Below, in pieces: positions 33,292 to 39,964 of a stretch of DNA of 39,964 nt (position 1 is the stretch's first letter; each line of letters starts with the position of its first letter). Source of the stretch: JBDSLU01 sp039916225 (GTDB lineage: Bacteria > Acidobacteriota > Vicinamibacteria > Vicinamibacterales > Vicinamibacteraceae); assembly GCA_039916225.1 (NCBI GenBank), contig JBDSLU010000110.1, forward strand, positions 1 to 39,964, given 5' to 3'. The translations under genes were made by a program, and so were the position numbers. The notes beneath the pieces were generated by a model, which was not told where the DNA came from, made no database searches, and was given only the letters and a program-made list of their open reading frames with translations.

Positions 33292-34506
33292 CTACCCGGA
33301 GCGCGCCGACGACGTCTTGGCGGCACCAGGCGAGACCATCAGGTCGCCGGCGCGGAGCTCGGCGAGCGGATAGAACGTCTCGCGCCACTGGACGCCGCCG
33401 CGGCGCCAGGTCAGGACGGCGGAGCGCACGACCGCGTAGGCGGCGAACGAGTGGACCAGCGGCGCCAGGAGGGCGCCGGCGATCGGCCACTCCAGTCGGC
33501 GCGAGAAGACGATCGCCGGCAGGGCGAGGAGCGCACCTGCGCCGGCGGCGGCGAAGCCGAGCACCGTGCCCGACGCCACGCCCGCGATCACGCCGGCCCA
33601 CAGCAAGGCCACGACGAGCGCCAGCCCGCCGACGATCGCCCCGTTGTAGTGGACGGCGGCGAAGTAGTTCTTCTCGGTGAGACGGATGCCCTGGCCAAGC
33701 GTCGAGCCCCAGTGGCAGCGGGTGTCGGAGCCGCCGAGGAAGCCGCGGCAGCGGCCGCCGGCCCGCCGCACCAGCAGGCCGAGGCGCACGTCGTCGAGGA
33801 CCGTCAGCCGCAGCGGCTCGTGACCGCCGAACGCCCGGTAGGTCGACGCCTGCACCAGGTTGAAGGCGCCGAACCCGAGGTAGCCGCCCGGCTCGTCGCG
33901 GTTGGCACGGCCGAACCAGTCGAGCAACCCAGCCAGGAAGACGTAGTGCCAGGCATAGCCGCCCGTGGACGCGGCGATCGGGGCCGGGGTCAGGGCCACG
34001 TGCTGGACGCCGTCGCGTGCCGCGAGGCGCAGGGCCCGGGCCATGACGTCAGGCTGCAGCAGACAGTCGGCGTCGGTGAAGAGCAGCCAGTCGCCGGTCG
34101 CCGCGGCGGCGCCCATGTGCAGCGCATGGGTCTTGCCCAGCCAGCGCTCGGGGAGCGCCGTGACCTCGACGAGCCGGACGCGCGGGTCGTCGGTGGCGAG
34201 CCGTCGTACGATCGCGGCCGTGTCGTCGACCGATCGATCGCTGACCACGATCACCTCGATCGAGACGTGACGCTGGCCCAGCAGGTTGCGGACCGAGGCC
34301 TCGATGCCCTCGGCTTCGTCGCGCGCGGCGACGACGATCGAGGCGCGGGGCGGCGTCGCCGCAGGATCTGCAGGGAGCGCGTCGAGCGCGGGGAGTCGTC
34401 GCGCCCAGCGCTGGTTGTGCAGCATCCCCGCGGCCATGGTCACGAAAACCGCGGCGACGAGGGCAAAGGCCGCCGTGGCCAGCCACGAGTCAGGCGTCAG
34501 CGGCAC
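33292..34506 (-). CDS. Membrane-bound family 2 glycosyltransferase
   Basis: 404 aa from a GTG at 34506 that overlaps the previous gene by 17 bases. One N-terminal membrane helix (LATAAFALVAAVFVTMAAGM), then a GT-A domain: ASIVVAARDEAEGIEASVRNLL, VIVVSDRSVDDT, LGKTHALHMGAAAATGDWLLFTDADC with the DxD-type Asp pair, and TVLDDVRLGLLVRRAG. Two or three helices follow (GGLALVVALLWAGVIAGVA, AGALLALPAIV). This layout is shared by HpnB- and CrtQ-like transferases that glycosylate lipids at the inner membrane. The acceptor is unknown. It ends an operon of sugar-converting enzymes, which may be incidental. Confidence 0.85.
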   Translation of the reverse strand: MPLTPDSWLATAAFALVAAVFVTMAAGMLHNQRWARRLPALDALPADPAATPPRASIVVAARDEAEGIEASVRNLLGQRHVSIEVIVVSDRSVDDTAAIVRRLATDDPRVRLVEVTALPERWLGKTHALHMGAAAATGDWLLFTDADCLLQPDVMARALRLAARDGVQHVALTPAPIAASTGGYAWHYVFLAGLLDWFGRANRDEPGGYLGFGAFNLVQASTYRAFGGHEPLRLTVLDDVRLGLLVRRAGGRCRGFLGGSDTRCHWGSTLGQGIRLTEKNYFAAVHYNGAIVGGLALVVALLWAGVIAGVASGTVLGFAAAGAGALLALPAIVFSRRLEWPIAGALLAPLVHSFAAYAVVRSAVLTWRRGGVQWRETFYPLAELRAGDLMVSPGAAKTSSARSG

Positions 34507-35416
34507 CGGTGAAGTACTCGGCGCGCTTGCCCTTCAGGAAGTCCACCGAGCGGGCCATCTCGTCGAGGCCGTTCATGCCGTCCTCGAGCGAGATCCAGCC
34601 GTCGAAGCCGACGCTGGCGAGGATGCGGAAGATGGCGTCGTAGTCGTTGAGGCCGTGGCCGGTCTCGCCGTGCACCAGTTTGGCCGAGTAGCCGGCGGCG
34701 CCGTCGGCGGTGCGCAGATCCTCGAGCGTGGCGCCGGGCGCGAGGTAGCGATCCGAGGCGTGCATCGACACCACGCGATGCTTCACCTTCTCGAGGAAGG
34801 TGATCGGATCGAAGCCCCCGACGGTGGCGTTCGACGGATCGTACTGGACGCCGAAGGCCGGCGACTCGATGCGCCCGACGATCTCCAGGAAGATGTCCTC
34901 GGGCTGGGCGAACTCGGGGTACTTCCAGGTGCCGTCCTTGTAGTGGTTCTCCATGCACAGGACGACGCCGCGCGACTCGGCGTACTCGACCGAGCGCAAC
35001 AGCCCTTCGACCGTCCGGGCGATGCCGTCGGCGCGGCTCAGGCCGGGATACCGCTGGCCGCTCAGGGTGCGGCAGTGGCGGCCACCCAGCCGCAGCGTGA
35101 GATCGATCGCCGCCTTCTGCCGTCCGACCTGTCGGGCCCGTTCGTCGGCGTCCGGGTGGGTGAAGTCGGGCGAGAAGCAGAGCAGCGAGGTCGGCTGCCC
35201 GCTCTCGGCGAGGGCCGCGACGACCGGATCGACGTCGGCCGGCTCGAACGATCGCAGGAAGCCGTCGTAGTGCTCGATGCCCTCGCCGCCGAGCGACGGC
35301 GCCTCGCGGATCCAGGCCAGGTAGTCACGGGTGCCGGCGACGAAGTCGTCGAACCAGCACTTGGGGAAGACGGAGATGCGCGGTGCGGCAGCGGGCATAG
35401 GGTCGGCGGCGGTCAC
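34490..35416 (-). CDS. TIM-barrel sugar isomerase/epimerase (AP endonuclease 2 fold)
   Basis: 308 aa from the GTG at 35416, which overlaps the preceding stop as GTGA; the ATG at 35398 is an alternative start. Candidate metal ligands occur at the barrel positions of this fold: Glu in CMENHYKDG, Asp in VQYDPSNATVGG, His in VVSMHASDRY and Glu in GWISLEDGM. The family includes isomerases, epimerases, dehydratases and decarboxylases of sugars and sugar acids, so the exact reaction cannot be assigned. No signal peptide. Its coupling to an SDR and closeness to a zinc dehydrogenase and a lyase suggest it works on a keto-sugar or keto-acid made by them. Confidence 0.82.
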   Translation of the reverse strand: MTAADPMPAAAPRISVFPKCWFDDFVAGTRDYLAWIREAPSLGGEGIEHYDGFLRSFEPADVDPVVAALAESGQPTSLLCFSPDFTHPDADERARQVGRQKAAIDLTLRLGGRHCRTLSGQRYPGLSRADGIARTVEGLLRSVEYAESRGVVLCMENHYKDGTWKYPEFAQPEDIFLEIVGRIESPAFGVQYDPSNATVGGFDPITFLEKVKHRVVSMHASDRYLAPGATLEDLRTADGAAGYSAKLVHGETGHGLNDYDAIFRILASVGFDGWISLEDGMNGLDEMARSVDFLKGKRAEYFTGAADA

Positions 35417-36192
35417 CAGGTGCCGGGCGCACCGATGGCGAACTGCTCGAGGTCGAGGACGCTGCCGGTGATCACGGCGCTGTCGTCCGAGGCGAAGTAG
35501 GCGGCGGCGTGCGCGATGTCGAGCGGCGCGAGTAGGCGACCGAACGGGCGCGTCTTCACCGCATCCTCCAGCCAGTTGGGCCCGAGGCCTTCCTCCTCGC
35601 GCTTCACGCGTTCCTCGCCTTCGGTGAGCGTCCAGCCGACGTTCAGCTGGTTGACGCGGACGTGGTGGCGCGCGAACTCGACGGAGGCGTTGCGCGTCAT
35701 GGTCATGAGCGCGCCCTTCGAGACCGAGTACGGGCCCAGGGTGTCCATGCCGCAGTAGGCGTTGATCGATCCGATGTTGACGATCGATCCGCTGCCGCGC
35801 GTCTTCATCACCGCCAGCGCTTCGCGCATCAGGATGAACGGCGCCCGCAGGTTGATCGCCATCATGCGGTCCCAGAACGCCGTCGTCGCGCCGCCGATGG
35901 TGGCGCGGGACGTCGAGGCGGCGTTGTTGACCAGGATGTCGAGGGTGCCGAAGCGTTGCACGGTATCGCGCACCAGTGACATGCAGAACGCCTCGTCGGC
36001 CAGGTCGCCGGCAAGGAAGGCAGCCTCTCCGCCGCGCCCGCGAATGGTCTCGACCAGGCGGGTTCCGGCCTGCGTCTCGCGGCCGTGGACGACGACCTTG
36101 GCGCCGAGGGCGGCGAAGTGCTCCGCCATGCCCTTGCCGATGCCGGACGTCGATCCGGTGATGAGCGCGACGCGACTGGTCAGGCTGGGCAT
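35413..36192 (-). CDS. SDR-family oxidoreductase
   Basis: 259 aa from the ATG at 36192; GAGGAGG stands 6 bases before it, which settles the start. Cofactor site TGSTSGIGKGMAEHFA, NNAAS, catalytic Ser in NIGSINAYCG and Tyr/Lys in YSVSKGALM. Classical SDR size and motifs; the Arg in VHGRET after the second strand hints at NADP(H). The substrate is probably a sugar or sugar acid given its neighbours. It follows the zinc dehydrogenase gene by 11 bases and overlaps the isomerase gene by 4. Confidence 0.9.
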   Translation of the reverse strand: MPSLTSRVALITGSTSGIGKGMAEHFAALGAKVVVHGRETQAGTRLVETIRGRGGEAAFLAGDLADEAFCMSLVRDTVQRFGTLDILVNNAASTSRATIGGATTAFWDRMMAINLRAPFILMREALAVMKTRGSGSIVNIGSINAYCGMDTLGPYSVSKGALMTMTRNASVEFARHHVRVNQLNVGWTLTEGEERVKREEEGLGPNWLEDAVKTRPFGRLLAPLDIAHAAAYFASDDSAVITGSVLDLEQFAIGAPGTW

Positions 36193-36203
36193 GCTGGGCC
36201 TCC

Positions 36204-37250
36204 TCACATCGATGGCAGGAGCACCGACTTGATCACGTCGCCGTCGTGCATCGCATCGAAGGCGCGTCGCCAGCCGGCGAGGCCGCTGCGCAGCCCGACC
36301 ACGAGCTCGGGCTTGGCCATGCCGGTCGCCAGCAGATGGATGACGCGCTCCCACACCGGGTAGTTGTGGCTGAACGATCCCTGCAGCGTGACGGCCTTGC
36401 CGACCAGCGGGTTGATGTCGATCGGAATGGTGTCCGGCGACCAGCCGACCTTGGTGACCTGGCCGCCCGGCTTCACCAGCTTCAACGCCGCGTCGAGCGG
36501 CCGGCTCGCGCCCGACGCTTCGCAGACCAGGTCGGCGCCGAGGGGATCCAGGCTGCGCACCAGTTCCTCGAGGTTGCCGGTCGTGACGTCGATCGTGTGC
36601 GTCGCGCCGAGCGCCCGTGCCGCCTCGAGCCGTGGCGCGTCCTGCGGCAGCCCGGCGACGATGAGCGGGTTGGCGCCGGCGAGCGCCGCCATCCGCGTGC
36701 AGAGCAGGCCGATCGGCCCCGGCCCGAAGACGACGACGCAGTCGCCCGGCCGGATCGTCGAGTTGACGCACATCGACTGGTAGGCGACGGCGTGCGGCTC
36801 GCACAGGCAGGCGTACTCGAACGGCAGGGTGTCGGGGATGGCGTGCAGGCAGCGGGCCGGCGTGGCGACGTAGGAGGCCATCGCCCCGTTGACGCCGTAG
36901 CCGAAGCCCTTGCGGGTCGGGCACAGGTTGTAGCGGCCGGTGCGGCACATCATGCACGTGCCGCAGATCACGGCGGCGGTCTCGCTGACGACGCGATCGC
37001 CTTCCTTGACGCCGCGGACCGAGCGGCCGGCCTTGGCGACCGTGCCGCAGAACTCGTGGCCGAGCACGACCGGTGTGTTCACCGCCCAGGAGTGCGTGGC
37101 GTGGAACTGGTGCACGTCGGAGCCGCACACCGAGACGGCGCCGACCTGCAGCAGCACGTCGTGCTCGCCGATCTCGGGGATGGGGATTTCGCGGAGCTCG
37201 ACCGAGAGCGGCTCGAGCGCGTACTGGACGACGGCGGCTTGCGTGGACAT
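36204..37250 (-). CDS. Zinc-dependent medium-chain dehydrogenase (sorbitol/threonine DH-like)
   Basis: 348 aa. Catalytic zinc ligands Cys42 (VCGSDVHQFH), His65-Glu66 (LGHEFCG) and Glu151 (CEPHAVAYQ) are present, with four structural-zinc cysteines Cys96, Cys99, Cys102 and Cys110 (CGTCMMCRTGRYNLC). The Rossmann motif is FGPGPIGLLCTRMA. This belongs to the polyol and L-threonine/L-idonate dehydrogenase branch, which oxidises a secondary alcohol with NAD(P). Within this operon it would make a keto intermediate for the downstream isomerase or the upstream lyase. It lies 33 bases after the lyase gene and 11 before the SDR gene. Confidence 0.92.
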   Translation of the reverse strand: MSTQAAVVQYALEPLSVELREIPIPEIGEHDVLLQVGAVSVCGSDVHQFHATHSWAVNTPVVLGHEFCGTVAKAGRSVRGVKEGDRVVSETAAVICGTCMMCRTGRYNLCPTRKGFGYGVNGAMASYVATPARCLHAIPDTLPFEYACLCEPHAVAYQSMCVNSTIRPGDCVVVFGPGPIGLLCTRMAALAGANPLIVAGLPQDAPRLEAARALGATHTIDVTTGNLEELVRSLDPLGADLVCEASGASRPLDAALKLVKPGGQVTKVGWSPDTIPIDINPLVGKAVTLQGSFSHNYPVWERVIHLLATGMAKPELVVGLRSGLAGWRRAFDAMHDGDVIKSVLLPSM

Positions 37251-37283
37251 GTCGCGGTCTTGGAGGCTCGCCTGGGTGACGGG

Positions 37284-37997
37284 TCAGGAACGGGCGCGCG
37301 GCGCCAGCGGTGTCTGGCGAATCTCGCGGCAGATCTCGCGCAGGATGCTGCCCAGATCGGAGCCGCTCGGCTTGAAGTCGTCGGCGGCGATGACCAGCGG
37401 CGCGCCGAGCACGACGAGGGGCGCCCCGTACGACGGGCAGGCGATGGCCTGCGCGATGCTGAGCCCGCCGACGGCCTGCACCGGCACGTCGACCGCCGCG
37501 ACCACCGCGGCGAGCTCGTCGAGCGGGCTGAGGCCCTTCACCAGCCGCCGTTCGTCGTAGCCGATGTGGTGGATGACCACGTCGACGCCGAGCGAGGCGA
37601 GCCAGCGGGCGTTGGCGACGCGATCGTCGGCCAGCATGTTGTCGCCCATCACCTGGATGCCGAAGGCGCGGCCGGCGTCGACGCAGTAGCGGACGGTGGC
37701 CTCGTGCGCCCGGCCCATCACCACCACGAAGCTGGCTCCGGCCTTGGCCATCAGCTCGGTCTCGCGGTAGCCGCCGTCCATGATCTTCAGGTCGGCGATG
37801 ATCGGATGCGCCGGGAAGCGCTCGTGCAGCGCCCGGACGGCGTGGGCGCCCGCCGCCTGGATCAGCGGCGTGCCGGCCTCGAGCCAGTCGACGCCGGCGT
37901 CGACGGCGATCTGCGCGGTCCGCAGGGCCTCGTCGAGATCAGTGAGATCGAGCGAGATCTGAACAATCGGCGACGTCAGCGACGCGGTCAGATTCAT
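37284..37997 (-). CDS. HPS/KGPDC-like lyase (OMP decarboxylase suprafamily)
   Basis: 237 aa from the ATG at 37997. The fold is that of 3-hexulose-6-phosphate synthase and 3-keto-L-gulonate-6-phosphate decarboxylase: VQISLDLTDLDEALRTA, WLEAGTPLI, the catalytic Asp69-x-Lys71-xx-Asp74 (ADLKIMDGG), VVVMGRAHEAT, VIHHIGYDER and VQAVGGLS. The final phosphate-binding strand, normally VGRAI, reads VLGAPLVI here, so the Arg that grips phosphate is missing. With no kinase gene nearby, a non-phosphorylated sugar acid or ketose is a reasonable substrate. It is the first gene of a five-gene operon. The overall reaction, aldol cleavage or decarboxylation with Mg, follows from the family; the substrate is inferred. 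Confidence 0.8.
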   Translation of the reverse strand: MNLTASLTSPIVQISLDLTDLDEALRTAQIAVDAGVDWLEAGTPLIQAAGAHAVRALHERFPAHPIIADLKIMDGGYRETELMAKAGASFVVVMGRAHEATVRYCVDAGRAFGIQVMGDNMLADDRVANARWLASLGVDVVIHHIGYDERRLVKGLSPLDELAAVVAAVDVPVQAVGGLSIAQAIACPSYGAPLVVLGAPLVIAADDFKPSGSDLGSILREICREIRQTPLAPRARS

Positions 37998-38007
37998 GCG
38001 GCTCGGC

Positions 38008-38016
38008 AGAATAGCA
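38008..38016 (-). promoter_or_regulatory. Extended -10 (TGC-TATTCT) before the lyase operon
   Basis: On the minus strand TGC precedes TATTCT (38013-38008), ten bases before the ATG at 37997. No ribosome site is evident, so the leader would be a few bases at most. It probably drives the whole 33-38 kb operon. Confidence 0.4.
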
Positions 38017-38095
38017 GGAGTGCCGGATCGGCGCCACGCCGGCGCGGCATCGCCGGGCGCCGGGAACCGGGCCGGCCGCCTTGACGTCTCCTGCC

Positions 38096-38133
38096 ATTGT
38101 CGATAGTTTAGGGGTCGTATTGTCGACCGTCTA
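38096..38133. repeat. Paired direct repeat ahead of padR
   Basis: ATTGTCGATAGTTTA (38096-38110) and ATTGTCGACCGTCTA (38119-38133) agree at 12 of 15 bases and are 23 bp apart, close to two helical turns. They lie 22-59 bases before the padR ATG, downstream of a TTGACG at 38081-38086 that may be a -35. A PadR-type regulator binding its own promoter is the likely meaning. Confidence 0.5.
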
Positions 38134-38154
38134 GGTATCGCCGCTGGAGGCCGC

Positions 38155-38490
38155 ATGGGCAAGCCGTCCGATCTGATTCAGGGCACGCTCGATCTGCTGA
38201 TCCTCAAGACCGTGTCGCTCGAGCCCAAGCATGGGTGGGCCATCGCCAAGCGCATCCAGCAGGTGAGCCAGGAGGCGCTGCAGGTCACGCAGGGCTCGCT
38301 CTATCCGGCCCTGCACCGGCTCGAGCAGCAGGGCTGGCTGCGGGCCAAGAGCGGGCGGACCGAAACCGGGCGCGAGGCCAAGTTCTACGCCCTCACGCCG
38401 GCCGGACGGAAGCAGCTCGCCCGCGAGCTGGAGAGCTGGGATCGGTTGTCCGGCGCGATCGGCCTGGTCGTCCGCGACGGGGAGGCCTGA
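38155..38490 (+). CDS. PadR-family transcriptional regulator
   Basis: 111 aa with GGAGG four bases before the ATG. The sequence is typical: SDLIQGTLDLLILKTVSLEPKHGWAIAKRIQQ, the winged-helix TQGSLYPALHRLEQQGWLRAKSG and the wing ending REAKFYALTPAGRKQLARELESW. The short C-terminal helix puts it in the small subgroup that accompanies ADOP permeases in Acidobacteria. It probably represses its own promoter and the permease that follows by one base. The effector is unknown. Confidence 0.95.
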   Translation: MGKPSDLIQGTLDLLILKTVSLEPKHGWAIAKRIQQVSQEALQVTQGSLYPALHRLEQQGWLRAKSGRTETGREAKFYALTPAGRKQLARELESWDRLSGAIGLVVRDGEA

Positions 38491-38491
38491 C

Positions 38492-39964
38492 GTGCCGCGC
38501 ATCATCGAACGTGTCTGGCATCGCCTGCGCGCGTTGATCCAGCGCCGCCGGGCCGATGCGTCGCTCGCCGCCGAGATCGCGCTGCACCTCGAGGAGTCCG
38601 AGCGCGAACACCGCGCCCGCGGACTCACCCCGGCGGACGCCCGGCTCGCCGCCCGCCGCGACTTCGGCGCCGTCGCGCTGGTCGAGGATCAATGCCGTGA
38701 CACGCGACGCGTCGCCTTCGTCCAGGGCCTGCTGCAGGATCTGCGGCACGGCTTCCGCTCCCTGCTGTCGCAGCCGCTCCTCGCCGTCGCGGCGATCGTC
38801 TCGATCGGCGCGGGCGCGGGCGCGACCGCCCTCGTGTTCAGCCTGACCGCGGGACTGCTGCTGGCGCGGCCCACGGGGCGGGACGTCGACGCGCTGGTCA
38901 ACATCACCCTCGACGGCAACAGCCACGTCTCCTACGCCGACTGGCGCGCGCTCGATGAGAGCGGCGTGCTCGCCGGCCTCGCCGGCTACCACATCGAAGG
39001 CTCGGTCAACGTGCGGCAGGGCGGGGGCACGGTGGCGATCGTGCCGCTGCTGGCCACGGCCAACTTCTTCGACGTCATCGGCGTGCCGATGGCCCGTGGT
39101 CGCGGGTTCACCGCCGTCGAGGCGGCCGCTGAGCGCAACCCCCGGGTCGCGGTGATCAGCGATCGCTTCTGGCGTCTGCGCCTCGGCGGCGACCGGCAGG
39201 CCGTCGGCCGCCTGCTCGTCGTCAACGGCGAGGCCTATACGGTGCTCGGCGTCCTGCCGGCCGGTCTCAAGGGCATTCCCGGCTTCGGCTTATCGCCCGA
39301 GATCTACCTGCCGCTCAGCCGCGCCGTGCTGCCCGGCCTCGATCACCCGCACGCCGCGGCGACGCAACTCGTCGGCCGTCTCGAGGTGGGGCAGTCGGTG
39401 GAGCAGGCCATCGCGGCGCTGGACACCGTGGTGCAGCGCCGGCACCTGGCCGATCCCGAACGGCCGAAGCGGGTCGGGCGGATGCTGCTCGTGACCGCCG
39501 GCATGCCCGGCCTGCCGAGCATCTGGCAGTTCTTCATCGTGCTCGGCGTGGTCGGCGGGCTGGTCCTCGGCATTGCCTGCGCCAACGTCGCCGGCCTGCT
39601 GCTGGCGCGGAACACTGTCCGGCAGAAGGAGCTGGCGCTGCGCGCTGCGCTCGGCGCCTCGCGCGCGCGAATCATGCAGCAGCTCGTCGTCGAGACGCTG
39701 TGGCTGACGACGCTCGGCACGGCCTGCGGCGTCGTCTTCATGGTGGTGGCCATGGCGGCCATCGCCCGCGTGCCGCTGCCATTGCCCCTGCCGCTGGAGG
39801 TGAGTGCCTCTCTCGACTTCCGCCTGTTCGGCCTGATGCTGGCGATGGTGATCGTCGCCACGGTCGGCAGCGGCACCCTGCCCGCGCTGCAGGGGGCGCG
39901 GCCGTCGCTGGCGCCGGCGCTGAAGCTGGTGGAACGGGCCTACCTCCATCGCCGCTGGACGCTT
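38492..39964 (+). CDS. ADOP-type MacB/FtsX ABC transporter permease, 3' truncated
   Basis: The frame opens at a GTG one base after the padR stop, with GGGGAGG inside padR as ribosome site, and is still open at the window edge (491 codons seen). Residues 1-75 are the ADOP N-terminal domain (LIQRRRADASLAAEIALHLEE, GLTPADARLAARRDFG). A membrane helix follows (LLAVAAIVSIGAGAGATALVFSLTAGL), then the MacB periplasmic core (FFDVIGVPMARGRGF, VAVISDRFWRLRLGGD, VLGVLPAG). The FtsX part starts near residue 340 with FFIVLGVVGGLVLGIACANVAGLLLAR and the RQKELALRAALGASRARI cytoplasmic motif. It would work with a separate ATPase in efflux or envelope transport. The second FtsX half is probably beyond the window. 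Confidence 0.92.
   Translation, partial: MPRIIERVWHRLRALIQRRRADASLAAEIALHLEESEREHRARGLTPADARLAARRDFGAVALVEDQCRDTRRVAFVQGLLQDLRHGFRSLLSQPLLAVAAIVSIGAGAGATALVFSLTAGLLLARPTGRDVDALVNITLDGNSHVSYADWRALDESGVLAGLAGYHIEGSVNVRQGGGTVAIVPLLATANFFDVIGVPMARGRGFTAVEAAAERNPRVAVISDRFWRLRLGGDRQAVGRLLVVNGEAYTVLGVLPAGLKGIPGFGLSPEIYLPLSRAVLPGLDHPHAAATQLVGRLEVGQSVEQAIAALDTVVQRRHLADPERPKRVGRMLLVTAGMPGLPSIWQFFIVLGVVGGLVLGIACANVAGLLLARNTVRQKELALRAALGASRARIMQQLVVETLWLTTLGTACGVVFMVVAMAAIARVPLPLPLPLEVSASLDFRLFGLMLAMVIVATVGSGTLPALQGARPSLAPALKLVERAYLHRRWTL

Noticed and set aside
36246..38084. 612-codon plus-strand frame opposite the dehydrogenase and lyase genes
   Set aside because: Antisense shadow, rich in Asp, Val, Arg and His repeats, with no family resemblance.
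1..39964. CRISPR arrays, tRNA or rRNA genes, prophage or integrase genes
   Set aside because: I saw no regularly spaced repeats, cloverleaf-like segments or phage-type proteins on either strand.

Overview
The window is about 40 kb of very GC-rich, densely coded DNA with no rRNA, tRNA, CRISPR or phage genes visible. The gene content points to an acidobacterium, most likely of the Vicinamibacteria type. The indicators are a secreted VWFA-related protein of the acidobacterial type, a PadR regulator followed by an ADOP-type MacB/FtsX permease, a Pkn-type kinase with a TPR-like tail, a porin-cytochrome operon, and many exported hydrolases. This placement is inferred from gene families only.

Layout. 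Positions 2-1408: 3' part of an exported endonuclease/exonuclease/phosphatase gene. 1470-6374 (minus): four-gene electron-transfer operon encoding a small cytochrome c, a membrane NapC/NirT-like hexaheme cytochrome, a decaheme MtrA/DmsE-type cytochrome and an MtrB/PioB-type outer-membrane barrel. 6464-9085 (minus): a tagaturonate epimerase-like gene with an SDR fructuronate reductase. 9272-13649: VWFA protein, aldo/keto reductase and ychF. 13677-17784: a large secreted zincin metalloprotease, then an ArsR regulator overlapping an SRPBCC-SnoaL fusion gene. 17824-21706 (minus): M23 peptidase, an acyltransferase gene broken by an in-frame amber codon, and a GH44 glucanase. 21845-24182 (plus): a small conserved protein and an alpha-amino-acid ester hydrolase-like enzyme. 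24118-28455 (minus): membrane protein, MscS channel, mandelate racemase and ankyrin protein. 28497-31559 (minus): an FHA protein and a Ser/Thr kinase, separated by a MITE-like element. 31742-33136 (minus): a Tat-exported mannonate dehydratase-like enzyme. 33292-37997 (minus): a tight operon of HPS/KGPDC-like lyase, zinc alcohol dehydrogenase, SDR, TIM-barrel isomerase and glycosyltransferase. 38155-39964 (plus): padR and the start of an ADOP permease.

How the genes fit together. The epimerase, SDR and mannonate dehydratase would link tagaturonate, fructuronate, mannonate and 2-keto-3-deoxygluconate, a hexuronate route for plant cell-wall sugars; GH44 adds glucan cleavage. The 33-38 kb operon looks like a second sugar-acid or polyol pathway. 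It has no kinase, and its lyase has lost the usual phosphate-binding arginine, so it may act on non-phosphorylated substrates. The cytochrome operon could carry electrons from quinol across both membranes.

The most notable structural signals are: a 166-bp element with perfect terminal repeats and CTAG duplications whose right end holds the kinase stop codon; the amber codon in the acyltransferase; direct and inverted repeats between the aldo/keto reductase and ychF; paired repeats ahead of padR; and a recurring -10-like hexamer 6-10 bases before start codons, which suggests widespread leaderless transcription of first genes.
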